Shown here piece by piece: positions 1 to 12,078 of a stretch of 64,000 bases of DNA. Each line of letters opens with the position of its first letter. Positions within the stretch are counted from its first letter, which is position 1. This DNA comes from Silene latifolia (taxonomy: Eukaryota > Streptophyta > Magnoliopsida > Caryophyllales > Caryophyllaceae). Both the position numbers and the translations under genes were made by a program. Location of the stretch: NCBI RefSeq assembly GCF_048544455.1, contig NC_133537.1:314298238-314362237 (forward strand). The letters run 5' to 3'. The notes beneath the pieces are model-generated. The model had not been told where the DNA came from and did no database searches. It worked only from the letters and a program-made list of their open reading frames with translations.

Positions 1-1180
1 AATTTTGGCATAATACTAATTTGTACAATTGATTGAATTTTCAGGAGCATGACATACTTGGAGATCAATACGTGCAAATGACAATCGACAAGTATGTGGA
101 TTTTTTAAGAGGTAGCATGATGTTTCTCATTTTTTTCTTGGAATTTCTGTTTTTTTGGGAGATTTTCCTATTTTAATTATTAATACATGACAATCGGTGA
201 GTACAGAACACAATTTAAGAATTATCATTTTTTTTATTTTAGATATTAGTTCAATATCAGATAACACAATATTTGATGTTGGAGGATGTGTTCATATGGA
301 TGATCAAATCTGAAGCTCTTGAATGGAGTAATCACCATATTGAGGATGTATTTTTATGTCGTTGACATTTTAATTGATATTAGCCTATTTATTTTTGTTC
401 CAATAATTATGCTAATGTTTTTAGCCTATTAGTTATTCTTGGCCTTTTAGTTGTAGTGATAGTATCGACACAACATCGACGGATAATCTTACAAGAGAAA
501 AAAAAACCATCAAATGATAATTAAATTTGAAATAGAGAGACACGTATTCAATGTATTCAATTACTATATTAGTCTTACTTCATTCACTTTGTTAGGCTAT
601 TTTTCTTTTACCTATTGAAGGAGAAAAAATTGACCGCCTTTGGTAAATTGGCGGTTAAGAAAATCTTCAATCTCCGGAGCACCAATATCTTGAAGTTACA
701 TAATACATAACCCATGTATAAGTATTAATCATTATTTCTATATAAACAACTTATGTCTATATACATGTAATTAGACTATTTAATTTGAGTATGATGAATC
801 GAGAATGCAAATCATTACTGAATTTACGAGTTAGCATAAATCATGAATCATCAGAGCAATGAGCAACGTCATTCGTTCAAGAAATACATTCAAAAAAACT
901 CTCTACTAAATGCCTAAATCCCATTAATTTACTAGGTTGTTAATAGAGGAGAATAAGAGTTACTCATGATTAGATTTTTTTTGTATCTTTTACAAAGACC
1001 CACATTTTAACGATAAATACACTGCTTCTATTCCCCACTAATCTCATATTATTATTGTTTATATTACCGTGTTATTATGTTCAATCTCATAATTTCCATC
1101 CTATTTTATCGTCTGCAATGTTTCCAAATCAAAATCTATTTTATATAAGTAGTATTAATAAAAAAAGAAAATTTTCATAG
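1..1180. other. AT-rich sequence without a recognisable gene
   Basis: No long open frame or known domain is visible. A short stretch at about 45-112 follows a pyrimidine-rich tract ending in CAG and stays open for about 22 codons, so it could be an exon fragment of something lying to the left. I cannot identify it. The segment probably belongs to the Helitron whose 3' end lies at 1181-1212, but I could not find a matching 5' terminus. Confidence 0.4.
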
Positions 1181-1212
1181 GACCCGTGATTTTTCACGGG
1201 TTTCAAAACTAG
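1181..1212 (+). mobile_element. Helitron 3' terminus
   Basis: A perfect 8-bp stem (ACCCGTGA at 1182-1189, TCACGGGT at 1194-1201) with a TTTT loop is followed 7 nt later by CTAG at 1209-1212 and then a T. A short GC-rich hairpin just before a terminal CTRR, inserted next to T, is the hallmark of Helitron 3' ends. The second Helitron end near 11.98 kb has almost the same spacing. The 5' terminus was not located, so the extent of the element is unknown. Confidence 0.65.
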
Positions 1213-1276
1213 TTAGTCTATCAATTAGAAGTTAACTTATATTTTCTCTTAACATTTTAGAACCCTATATAATTTA

Positions 1277-1721
1277 CGGATAATTCACGTGATACCCCTG
1301 AAGTTGGCCACTTTGCAAAAAATACCCAAATTTTTTATCCGAAAAAATTAAAAAGGTCATAACTCGTGTTTACGAACTCAGAAAGTGAAGATTTTTTTTT
1401 TCAAATTGATCATATTTCCGAGTACCACGATTTGAAAAAAAAAAAATTGACGAGTTTGGATTTCGTGACCAGGAGATATGCTCACTCAAAGTTTGTTCGG
1501 TCGAAAAAACTTTGACGCACAATAACTCCTAGTAGCGGAATCCAAATGCGACAATGTTTTTTTCAAATTGTAGTTCTCGGAAAGATGAGCGATTTGGAAA
1601 AAAAATTCGTCATTTTCGGAACTCGTAAACACGAGTTATGACCTCTTTAAGATTTCCGGATAAAAAATTTGGGTATTTCGTGCAAAGTGGCAAACCTTTG
1701 GGGTACCGCGTGAATTATCCG
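1277..1721. mobile_element. Foldback MITE with long inverted repeats
   Basis: The two ends are long imperfect inverted repeats. The left arm starts CGGATAATTCACG and continues through the ACTTTGCA and AAATACCC motifs into AACTCGTGTTTACGA. The right arm is the reverse complement of all of these. The arms cover about 100 bp each, and weaker symmetry continues towards the centre. The flanks are ATAATTTA at 1269-1276 and again at 1723-1730, which gives an 8-bp (or 9-bp with one mismatch) target duplication. That size suggests a hAT- or Mutator-type non-autonomous element. No coding capacity. Confidence 0.7.
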
Positions 1722-1730
1722 GATAATTTA

Positions 1731-2732
1731 TTTTCTTCTCTTTAATTTTCCACTACTCAAGTTGTAATCTTTACTCAATATTAGTGTAATTGCTCTCTAG
1801 TTTAATCTTTGGGTTGTAATTTGAAAATTAGAAGAAGTTTATCTTCTTTTATCATCCAAGTTTGTTCCTTTCCTCTTTATTTGTACAATTTCTCCCTTAT
1901 TTTCATTTGTTTACATTTCTCATCTTATTTAATTACTCTTTGTTCAAGTCACCATGTTGTTTGTCATTGTTTGCATATTGTTTCCTCTTATTGTTGAATT
2001 CTCACCCATGAACATGTGTGAGTAGTCTTATCTAGGGTCTAGAGGGAACTTGGGTAATTAAAGGGGATGAATTTGGGTTGTTAACTCTTTAGTGTGGGTG
2101 ATTATGTGGTTTCTACTCTCATGCATATGAAGTGTTTGTAGAAATATTTGAATGAAAGTTGGAACATTTCCTTGACATGTTTGGCTTATCTTGGTGCATT
2201 ATGCTACTGGATGGTCTTAGAAGTGTTTATTGAGATGTTTAAATGAAAGTTGGAACCTTTCTTTGACATATTTGGTCCATCGTGGTGCCTATGCTATTGG
2301 ATAGTCTTTATGCCTTGTTTGTAGCAAGTTCACCTTAATCAAGTGACAACTTATTGAGTAACGTAAGGTGACTAAGAAATTAGTCTTAAACCCTTGACCA
2401 CTATCATCACCCATCTCTTGTTGGACCTTGTTTCCCCCTCTATTTACCCTTGTGAACCTAAAGACCCTAGCTTTCCTTATTATTTTTCCACATCTTGTTT
2501 TAGCATTCGTCTAGTTTATCATTTGCTTTAGTTTTCATCTAGTAGTTAGTATAAACCCAACTATTTGCATTGTTTGACTAAACTAAAGACTTAAACAAAC
2601 CAAGTATCTAACCCCCCGCCATCCTTGTGGATTCGACCCCGATTATACTACTTTAATCGGGTAATTTATAAATAGTTTTTGAGCCAGAAATGACGACTAG
2701 AACCGGTCATCACCGTTGGATGCTTGGGTTTA
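1731..2732. other. Non-coding, probable degenerate transposon sequence
   Basis: AT-rich sequence with no supportable gene. An imperfect repetition at about 2140-2300 contains two versions of a segment with the GAAAGTTGGAAC core. The stretch near 2610-2690 (CCCCCCGCCATCC, then TTCGACCCCGATTATAC) resembles the end of plant Ty3/gypsy LTRs as I remember them. This may be older retroelement debris next to the gypsy fossil that follows. Confidence 0.3.
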
Positions 2733-4748
2733 TTATGTGCTTAGGACTTTAGGAGCCATAGTCTCTCTTATCGGAACCGGTTCACCCATGGTGTTAGATT
2801 CTTCAAATTCTCCAAATGGATTCTCAAACACTTCAAAAGTTTCTTGTTGATCACTTACTTCTACCGATGGTGTTTCTAATAAACCTCTTCTCCTTAGAGA
2901 ATTTAGTCTCCTTGACGTAGCTTCAATTTCAAGATCAATTGGGTAAGTTGGTTGACCTCGTCTTTGCCGCCTACTCATACAAAATACCTACGTGCTCGAA
3001 AGAAAAGATTAGTAACAAAAGGACTTAGTCTAAACATGAACTAAAACAATTAATATCTTGCCTTTGCTCCCCGGCAACGGCGCCAAAAACTTGATGGTAT
3101 GAGTCTTAACCTCGCAAGTGCACGTATCGTTGCACTAGTAAGGGTCGAACACGGGAAGCAAAATGAGACTACTAATCGTTCCGTCTAATAGTTTAGCTAA
3201 GTCTAATAAGAGCAAGTTAGGGGTATTATCTAACAACTAAGCTAAATAACATGTAGTAAATAAACTAAGTAATGCTAAGATCAAGAAACAAGCGATTGAA
3301 TATGGATCTAATCGATAAATGAGAGGACTAGGGCGTGACTTCAACCACCAACGCTCGTGATTCACCATTCAATTTCGTTATTTAGTTGTCAAAGGGTAGA
3401 TGTCGGAAAGAACGCATCTAGGTCGCCTATTCTCTCCCTCTCGGGTTCACAATAGGACACTAGTACTATTAATCAAACTCCCTTCCGGGCTCATGGATCA
3501 AAATCCCAATTCTAGGGTCAAGGCTCACCGAAATTGGCCTATTTCCGCTCACCTCTCACCAAGACTCAAGTCATTAGGTCTGCGATAGTCCCCGGTCATC
3601 CCACTCCCTCTCCCAAGGGTCGATTTCAAACCGATAACTAAAGACACCCTTCTCAAGTTCTCCCTCCCGGGTTCAACTCAAGTAGGCAACTACTCTACAT
3701 AAAGTGCATCAACTCCAAGCCTAGCCAACTTCCTTTGACAGTCAAGCGTCTAAAGTCAACTACAAACTTCATGGAGCAATAACAAGTCAATCCCCTTAGT
3801 TAACCCAACAAATCCTCTTTTAACAATTAATTTAGTGAAATCAAATAGGTGAACAACTCATATTGGGGGTCAAATCACACCCTAGTAAATAGACTACTCA
3901 CTATTCATGTTTGTTGTGGCAAGACAATTAATAAAGTTGGATGCTTTGGCAATAAACATGATGATAATATGATTTCTACAATAAAACATGTAATTGGCAA
4001 CAATTATGATGACAATATACTAATTAAACCTCAATTAAAATGGAGTTAAACAAAAAGATGGTAACTTTAATTATAAGCAATGTAACATTCAATAACAAGA
4101 GAAACACAAACTAAGGAAAGTAAAATTGATGAATAAAAAGAAAATAAAGAATAGTAAAGGAAATATGCCAATAATGAATAAAATGAAGAACAAGAGATTG
4201 AACTTTCTCTCCCAATATTTTTTCCAACTACTCACTTTTGATCTAAAAACAAGTATATGGAATTATGTTCTCTAAAATTAGGTCTAACTATTTATACAAA
4301 GAGGTTCAACAACAAGATTACAAAGGTCGAATTTGAAAATAAGCCCAACGGCCCTTTATCCGGCGTTCCCAACGCCGGCCGCACAAATGAACGCCGGACG
4401 GTGGGTGATGCGACTTGCTAGAGGAGGATACGCCCACAAGGCTTATTCGATACACCCCATGAGGTCCATTTGTACCTTGGTTGAGGAAGATACACCCACA
4501 AGGCTTGGGATAGCTTCAAGACGGCTTCAAATTTTCGCTTCTCTTCTTGCAAATAGTTCCGTCCTCCATGCGACCTCTTACTTCACCTAGAAAAGCGTGA
4601 AATGTTATGATAATCTTGCAAGGCAATGTGTAAAGTGGGTAAAAGCAAATTGATTATAGACTAAGGCTAAATTAGCTTAAGAGTGCAACAAATTGAGATA
4701 AAGTGAAGGGTTTTTGGTCAAAATTGTAGGGTGATAACGTATTTATCA
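2733..4748 (-). mobile_element. Ty3/gypsy retrotransposon fossil, 5' end only
   Basis: Read on the minus strand, this is the 5' end of a Ty3/gypsy element. An LTR of about 1.66 kb (3092-4748) begins TGATAAATACG and ends CATACCATCA. It is followed by a primer-binding-like site TGGCGCCGTTGCCGGGG (3068-3084), typical of the Athila/Tat side of the family. A short gag-like N-terminal frame follows (2733-2978; MSRRQRRGQP start). The rest of the internal region and the second LTR are absent from this copy. It is broken and treated as a fossil. Assignment to the Athila/Tat group rests on the binding-site sequence and general gag style. Confidence 0.6.
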
Positions 4749-5125
4749 GGGTGTTACACCCATAGTTCACAAACTCGAAATTGAGCCGAAATAACCGAAC
4801 CCGTAACCTGCTCGCATGACCCGTTTGAGAGGTCTACCCAACAGTCGACTTCTCTCCTTTTTTTTTTTTTTTTTTTTTTTTAGGTTAGAAAAATTCTCTC
4901 CTCTTCCTTACTCAGCCCTTCGTACTCAAAAGACCCGAATGTCGTCAAACTGAGTCACTAGTCACTTTAAAAAGTGCACACAAACCCAAATGACTAAATG
5001 AGCAAAAAGAAAACAAAACCCAGATAATAATTTTTGCCTTAATTGACCTTATTTCAATGTTATAGGCTTATAGCACCATAAATTGAGAAAAAGGTTGAAA
5101 CTTTGAGTAAAAAAAAGTAGAAAAA
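4749..5125 (+). promoter_or_regulatory. Upstream region of the NAC gene with poly(T) tract
   Basis: The 377 bp between the gypsy LTR edge and the NAC start codon must hold the NAC leader and proximal promoter. A run of about 24 T lies at 4858-4881. No clear TATA box is visible. The LTR end lies less than 400 bp from the start codon, so LTR sequence may supply part of the promoter. That is inference from position only. Confidence 0.35.
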
Positions 5126-8100
5126 ATGGGAGGTTTAAGCATGTTGGAGAATTTACCACTTGGGTTCAGGTTTAGGCCTACTGATGTTGAGCTTATTGAT
5201 CATTATCTTAGGTTGAAGATTAATGGCAAACATGATCAGGTTGCTTGTATTAATGAGGTTGATATTTGCAGGGTTGAGCCTTGGGATCTTCCTGGTAATT
5301 ACACTCATTTACTTTTTTTATTATTTTTGTAATTTCTCTCCCTCTTTTCTTGGTTAATTATATATTCATGGTATTCTTGTGATCTTTTTAGGTTTGATTT
5401 GTTACTAGTATTGTAAGGGGTTGGTTCATGATTGATTGTTCAGCAAGGGTTTTGAAATGTACAACCTTCATCGCAATCATTTGTTTACCTTTAATCAAAA
5501 TACCCAAATAAAAATGTAGCCAGTTGATTGGGCCGGAGGTAGTATTTTTCAGTTAGTCATATCATCTCTGAATACATAGTCAATTCACGACAAACGACAA
5601 CATTGCCCCTTGCCTCAATAGTTCCACTTCCCATAAATTGCTTGTAAGGGGGTCGAATGTCCACAGCCTTACCCTTGTACTAGCAACACGAAAAGACCTT
5701 TCTGAATGACCTTAAATGAACATTGTGTTGAGAACTGCCTCGAATGACGGTTGCACATTAAAAAGAAGCGCAACCAGTTTTGTACGGCACTTTTCTTTGT
5801 TCCATAATAATCGGAAACCAAAGAATAATGAGTCTTTGTTTCAGTTACTCGTCTATATTTCATAAACGTATCTGTTTCTCATGAATTGAAGGGATGACAT
5901 ATGAAATGTGTTTTTAATTGCTGGTTGTCGCTAGTTATTTGCTTGGTAATTTACTAATTTGATGCTCATAAACTCTCATTTAGAGGGTCAAAACCTTAAG
6001 CATGTATATGAGCAAACTTGAGCTAGGAATGGCATCTTTTTTTATCATTCATAATGTATTGTGATGGTTAATAATGTGATAAGTAGCAAATTCTGTAAGC
6101 AGTTTTTTTCGGCTGATAAAGGGTAATTTTGTATATTTGATTTGCTTCAGATTTGTCAGCTATCAAGACATATGATAATGAATGGTTTTTCTTCTGTCCT
6201 CGTGACCGGAAGTATTCAAATGGTCAGAGGTCAAACCGAGCAACTGGAGCGGGGTATTGGAAGGCCACTGGCAAGGACAGGACTATTAAATCAAGGAAAA
6301 TGGGTTTGATTGGGATGAAGAAGACCCTTGTGTTTTATACAGGGAGAGCGCCGAAAGGGGAGCGCACCAGTTGGGTTATCCACGAGTACCGGCCAACTCT
6401 GCAGGAGCTTGATGGTACAAATCCAGGGCAGGTATATCTCTAATCTAACTTTCTTATGAGTTACATCACTTACATGTAGTTAAGCACTCAATTCTCACTC
6501 TTTATTATACTGTATGTTTTTGTCTGCTTCAGACTGCTTGATAATGCTTATATTGCTCTGAACTTCTGAAGTACGGTTGGTAGTCTCTGTCTATCAGGTT
6601 ATAACTCGTATGGAAACTGGATTTTGTACTCGGGGTAATGTTGTTGTATCAAGTTGCTTTTCTGGACACTGGTCTGACAACCACTACGATTGTTACTATG
6701 GAAACTCTCTGATTTTACGTAATTTCACCTCACTCAAGACTTAGGAGGAAAATGATATCCCACAGAGAAGAGTGATGGAAGATATAAGGGGCGGCAAAAA
6801 AATCTTCTAATAATACATTGTTATCTGTCCTGTTATCCATGCCAAATGTGGCTGGCATTAGCTATATGGTGTTATGTGTTACAATTTAAGAATTCAGCTA
6901 CTTATCTAATTGTAGCTGGACATATTTTTAAAGTTGCTTAGTAAGAATTCAGTTGTAATTACTGATTGGCGATGATGGGAAATACATATGTAAAAATGCT
7001 GCTCTAGTTTGAGTGCATATTTATGCTAAATGCCAATTATAATAAATTTATGGGTATGTTCTTCAAAGTTTATTAGCTGAACTCCTGGTGCTGTAGTTTT
7101 TCTAATCATCTTTTTTTTTTTTTCAGGGGGATTTTGTCCTCTGTCGCTTGTTCAAAAAAAGTGATGAGCTGAAAGAAGATGAAAATGATGATGGTTGCAA
7201 CATCGATGAAATGGAAACGAGTGTTTTATCTCCATATCCAACTAATATCTCACAAGAGGATGCACGCTCTGGACCAGCTGCACGCTCTGGACCAGCTTTT
7301 GTACAGGCCTCTCCAGGGTCTGTTGAACAACCTTTAGAGCAACATAAGACATTAAAGAATCTGATGGTAAAAACTTCTGATAGTTTAACATCTGAGGCTA
7401 CAAAGCCTACAATACCTGATTATTCTCATAACCATATCCATGGCAATATTCGTGACAAATCTTATGGCAATGAAGAAATAGCTCACGAGGTGATTATTTC
7501 AGAAATTTGTTTTATGTACTTTTGGATTGTCGCCATTTAATTTTACCGACTTAAATTTATCCTTTTCAGGTGAATTCACGTATTGCTGCGACTATCCCTC
7601 CCGATGCTCCTTGTGAGACAAGTTTTCCTGCGACTGAAGTTGTGGAATATAATCATGATGATTTCCTGAAGTTGCAGATGCACTCGAACCAGGGTATGGC
7701 TGGCATGGAAGCTCTTTTCACTACAGATATAGGTGATGGTCAAATTGGGTTCCACTTTCAGGACATTGATGGAAGAGATCCTATATCCAACTTCCTTAAT
7801 TCTGTAGTTAATCAAGACGACCCTCTCCACTTGAGAGTAGATAGTCATGGCGCTCCTTTGAATGAAAAAGAAATGCGAGAGGATGCTGATCTAATGCGCT
7901 GGAAGAAACCACCTATCTATAAAAGTGGATCATGCAGTGGGTCTGATGTTCAAGTACCTCATTTGCAGGTAAGCTATACATTCCATGCTGCTGTTGATTC
8001 TTGTTCTAAATCTCAGAGATGTCCTGTTGTGTTAGGAAACTCGTCACTATGTCTCTGACTTGGCTACTGGTCATGACCTAATTGGGAAAAAAAGGATAAC

Positions 8101-9483
8101 TACATAGTTCATACCTCGTACATAACTACCAAAATTTGCCTACAATTACATTCTCCAAAGTCGGATTCAAGAAAAAGTGATGAAATAACTAAACTACCCT
8201 TTGGCTAAGAGAAAATATAGGCATTGCAATTGGTATGAAAAGTGGTGCTTCCTTAACTAGGGGGAATATGAGATCTTCACTTTTTTCAGTTACCACAGTT
8301 ACGGGATAATTAATTTGGAATAGACTAGCGAGGAAATGAGGACAATGTAACCGGGATGGAGTAAAAATTGTCAGATGCTATAATTGTTCTGCTGACTATT
8401 TTGGAATTCTGTATTCTGAATGGAAGGAAGACTGTATCGACATCACCTCAAATTTGGCAGTGATTTTCAAATGAGTTACCGTGAAGAGCTTAACCATTGT
8501 CAGACACAGTCTTTTTTTTTTTTTCTTTTTTTTTTTTAATAGCAATTTCTCATATTAGATAAAGAGAAGCCGAAGCATGTGATGATCTTGTTTCTTTCAT
8601 ACAGCATGACATTGGTCGCATTGGGTGCAAAACCTCTCACTGTAACGAACTGGAGTTGAGTGCGAAACCTGTAAAGAATAGCGCTTACACGGATAATGAA
8701 GATCTCTTCTCTGATGCTGCCCTGGAACGTTTCTGCAACCTATCTAATGTAGACGATGAATTCTTTGATCAAAACAGCGTAGTAAAGGCTGAAGATGGTA
8801 ATTACATTGTTGGATCCAAAATCCAGCTAAGATCCAATGGGCGGCGTACAGAGGCACAGCCTACAAACCGTGTGCATCAGGGAACTGCATCGCGGAGAAT
8901 AAATTTAGCAACAGATGCTGAGGGCAAAGTCCCCCAGGCTATAGAGAAGGAGACCGATTCAACAGCTTTCGAGGGAAGTTGTTTGTCCATAGAATCTGAG
9001 GAGAGAGGCATCTTAGATCAGAGCTATTTTACTAGCGCTTCTCATGGGGATCTCACATCCATCGATGAACTCAATGACAATCCTGCTCCCACTCACGAGA
9101 GAAGCCCTTCCATAAATGATGGTCAAGCTGAAGCTGATGAAACTGGAATCAAGATCAGACCCCGTCTCCGCAATATTCATCTTGTCCCCACAAACTGTGA
9201 TAAGCAAGGTGCCGCCTCGAAGAGACTTCCTTGGCAAATGCTATCTTCTGAAAGCTCTGATGCTGAAGATGATAACAGTAAACCATTGGTGGCTGATATT
9301 AGCAATTTGTTTGAGGAGATTGGTCAGAACTGGTGTGCTGATATTTCTGATATACAGCCAAAGTTGATGTCGAGATCGATGGGATTCAGATGGCGGTCAG
9401 CTCTGTATATTTGTATGATACTCTTATTCATGGTTGCTTTCTCGTTCATGATCTTCAAACTCGAAATGCAATTTATTTTGTGA
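5126..9483 (+). CDS. Membrane-tethered NAC transcription factor (NTL type)
   Basis: Five exons with GT-AG borders and consistent phase: 5126-5294, 6151-6431, 7127-7489, 7570-7968 and 8605-9483, giving 696 aa. Exons 1-3 encode a full NAC DNA-binding domain (about residues 8-165): [19 protein letters not shown], then [46 protein letters not shown] and the closing FVLCRLFKK. The long middle is acidic and serine-rich, as expected of an activation region. The last 30 residues contain one hydrophobic helix (about 670-688, [19 protein letters not shown]), as in NTL/NAC-with-TM factors. These are held on the ER or plasma membrane and released by proteolysis under stress (family knowledge). Exon 3 carries a perfect in-frame 18-bp duplication (7262-7297) that repeats ARSGPA. 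Exon 1 is short and intron 1 is 856 bp. The start is the first ATG before the conserved domain. Confidence 0.95.
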
Positions 9484-9898
9484 ATATGCCGCTAGTGTAG
9501 CTGTAGATAGGTCTGTGGTTAGGCTGTCAGGTTTCCTCTTATGATAATATGTGATGCAGAATACTTGAATCTTCTTTTGGTAGACAGTATTGTCTCAATC
9601 TACGATGTTACTCATTTTATACCGTATAAGAGATTGTTGTAGACATCAACTTAATGTTAAAAAGCTCTAGCTCACTTCTGTGATTTTATTTTGTTGCCTC
9701 CAATCAAGTAACTAACAAAACCATCTCATACAATACTCATGCCTCATTTATTTGCAGCAAACATAGTAGAAATAGGGCAATCATGCTAATTTATTTTTAC
9801 TGCGTGTTACAGATTTCCAGTAACAAACTCATTTTACTCGACTACTTGACCAGCGACTATAAAAGAGGAGACTAAATGTTACTGCTTATCATTTATAG
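9484..9898 (+). other. Probable 3' UTR of the NAC gene and intergenic sequence
   Basis: The sequence after the NAC stop codon is AT-rich with no open frame of note. It should hold the NAC 3' UTR, which probably ends within the first 200-300 bp. I see no strong polyadenylation signal that would fix the end. Confidence 0.4.
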
Positions 9899-10445
9899 TT
9901 ACTTGTATGAAATTATAGGAGACGGGTTTATATATAATGTAACATAAACACACACAACTAGATATCTAGTTGAAAGTATGAATTGGGTTCCCTGATCATC
10001 AAAGAAATAAACAGTAGCAGCGCGCTTATCTTCAGCATCGTTATGAATATGTTGGAGTATAAATCCACTTGTGAGTCCCACATCGGTGAAAAAGAGAGAG
10101 ATTGTCTATCTTATAAGGCCTAGGGGTGTTTCTCCCATTGCCAATTGGTTTTGGGAGATAAGAGCATTCTTGGGTTTGTGAGTTAGACTTCTCTCCTCCA
10201 CCGCGGGTAAGGCCAGACCCATCTCGTGTTTATTAGAATACATGATCTTATTCAAGATTGCATGGTTCAAGGAGAAACCTCTGATAGTCTGTTGTCCTGG
10301 TGCCCTGACTGAAACTACAGCCGGAGGAATTTTGTCACCCCCTTCAATTTGCGTTGTGCCAGAGGAAAATGTGTATGGTGGATTGGTGGCCCATTTCTAC
10401 CAAATACTGGGACCATGAGCTTTATACAGGTCCCTCATAGCTCCA
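9899..10445 (-). pseudogene. Decayed coding-like sequence, minus strand, split by an insertion
   Basis: Two stretches on the minus strand read like protein. About 10250-10400 contains the phrases PPAVVSVRAPGQ and TIRGFSLNHAI, and 9899-10044 contains HNDAEDKRAATVYFF. They lie on either side of a 186-bp insertion (10050-10235). When that insertion is ignored the two stretches are not in one frame, and the upper one contains a stop. I do not recognise the parent protein. A pseudogene fragment is likely; chance openness of the shorter stretch is possible. Confidence 0.3.
10050..10235. mobile_element. Short solo-LTR/TRIM-like repeat, copy 1
   Basis: This is a 186-bp insertion flanked by GAATA at 10045-10049 and 10236-10240. 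It contains GAGTCCCACATCGG, CTTATAAGGCC and CCAATTGGTTTTGGG, a string also found in order in a 183-bp insertion at 14397-14579. The TATAAGG core, the length and the 5-bp target duplication fit a short solo LTR of a TRIM or small copia family. The terminal dinucleotides (TG start, TTA end) are imperfect. Confidence 0.5.
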
Positions 10446-10680
10446 TTCCATATCAGACATTTATTCCACCTTGTATTCCCATTTCTAGATAGTTATATTA
10501 CTAGTATCGATAAACTCATAGTGCATGCCAGAGGCAGTTCTAGGATTTGATGGAAGAGGGTGCGTAAAATTTTTTAACAATGAAAATATTGAATTATATG
10601 AAAAAAAATATTGTTTAGTTGGACAAAATGTATGATATATATAACATTAAATAAAAATGGTTCAATACAAGGATAGAAGT

Positions 10681-11123
10681 CTAGACCTGGCAAAACGGGT
10701 CAACGAGACGGGTTCGGGTCGGGCCAATTCGGGTCGGGTTAATTCGGGTCTCTCGTTGAGTTCGAGTTAATTCGGGTCGGGATGAGTCTTTTCGGGTTTC
10801 GGGTTTGTTGTCGGGTCTGTTTCGGGTCAAACGGGTTGGGTTGTTTCGGGTCGGGTCATTTCGGGTCAATGAATAATAGAGAAATAGCCATTTCAAGTCT
10901 TTTCGGTTCAATTAGAGTTATATTTTGTCGGGTCATTTTCGTGTTTGGTGGTTTTGGATCGGGTCATTTTCGGATCGGGCCAGTATGGGTCAAGAAAGCT
11001 CGGGTCATGTTCGGGTCGGGTCGGATCAATTCGGGTTTTCGGGTCATATTCGGGTGATGTAGTTGGGGTCACTTCGGGTCTCGGATCGGCTTTTTCGGGT
11101 TGGGTTGCTTCTGCCAGGTCTAG
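10681..11123. mobile_element. Non-autonomous hAT element (MITE), copy 1
   Basis: The terminal inverted repeats are CTAGACCTGGCA at the left end and TGCCAGGTCTAG at the right end. The 8-bp flanks ATAGAAGT (10673-10680) and ATAGAACT (11124-11131) differ at one base and form the target duplication. Eight bp is the hAT signature. The interior is built from many short GGGTCNGGTT / TTCGGGTC units, which create spurious open frames on both strands. A second copy in the opposite orientation lies at 14251-14764. Confidence 0.8.
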
Positions 11124-11192
11124 ATAGAACTCATGACCTCTAACTAAGAAATAGTTTTAATAACCACTAGACCCACATAACTAATGTGATCA

Positions 11193-11986
11193 TCCCCCTA
11201 CTACTAAGAGAATAAAAATTCTCTTAGTTTTCCCTCCAAAAAGCATCTAGCTAAATAAGGTAATAAATAAAATTTTCTTTCATTACATTATTATCTTTTC
11301 AATAAATATATTCTTATAAATAAACTCTAATTTTTTAAATAAATTCATAATTATGTTTTTTTCATTAAAATAAAATAAAATTGGTATTAAATTATAAAGT
11401 ATAAGTTGTTAAATTTTTCAGTAATGCAATGATTATTACTGTAGAGAATAACTTGACACATGATTACTATTAGCTTCGTGACAAAAAACATTCACTAAAA
11501 AAATTCACAACTTAAATAATTTTTTTATTAGTTTTCCATTTCAATTTTTTTTGTTTCATATCAAAATACAATGGAGTGAACTGATAAATATTAATGAGGT
11601 GCAAATTTTAAAAGTATAAATCCTCCTATGTACTAAGAGAATACAACTTCTCTAAAGTTTCCATCCTAAGTGCTCAAACTTATATATGGAAACAAATTAG
11701 ATTTTCATTTATTAAACTAATTTTCCATTTAGAATAATCTATACATAAAAACCGTGTCTCTTATTATTAACTTCGTGACGAAAAAAGTTTTTTTAAAAAA
11801 ATTTGATGTAGTTAAAATATTTTCAAAAAAAAACACAATTCATGAAATTATTCAATTCTTTTGATTAATTTTAATATTAGTTATTTTTTATAAAAATTCA
11901 CGAGAAATAAATCTAAAATCTATAACTAATACATTAAAATTTAAAAGACCTATATTTACCGCGCATTTGCGCGGGATCTACACTAG
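11193..11986 (+). mobile_element. Helitron, probably two nested or stacked copies
   Basis: The 3' end is a hairpin CCGCGCA-TT-TGCGCGG (11959-11974) followed 8 nt later by CTAG (11983-11986) and T. Two Helitron-like 5' starts are visible: one at 11621 (A then TCCTCCTATGTACTAAGAGA) and one at 11193 (A then TCCCCCTACTACTAAGAGAA). The shorter span, 11621-11986 (366 bp), is the best-defined element. The stretch 11193-11620 may be the front of a related copy that lost its 3' end. No Rep/helicase coding sequence is present. Confidence 0.6.
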
Positions 11987-12078
11987 TTTACTAAAGAATA
12001 CGATAATTATTTTTCGGGAAAGGCGCCTGCACCCCCGCCAAAAACGCCACTGGTGCATGCATACGATATAAACACGTA

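Noticed and set aside
1809-1997. A 62-codon hydrophobic open frame on the + strand
   Set aside because: T-rich sequence gives Phe/Leu/Ser runs by composition; no domain or plausible context.
2605-2700. A plus-strand gypsy LTR end next to the minus-strand gypsy fossil
   Set aside because: The resemblance to LTR ends is only from memory, and no terminal repeat partner or target duplication could be found, so it was not listed as a separate element.
7576-7848. Open frame antisense to NAC exon 4, and others antisense to exon 5
   Set aside because: Shadows of the real coding strand.
10681-11127. Several overlapping open frames on both strands with FGSGRV / TRNRPD patterns
   Set aside because: They are created by the GGGTC-type short repeats of a hAT MITE and do not resemble a protein.
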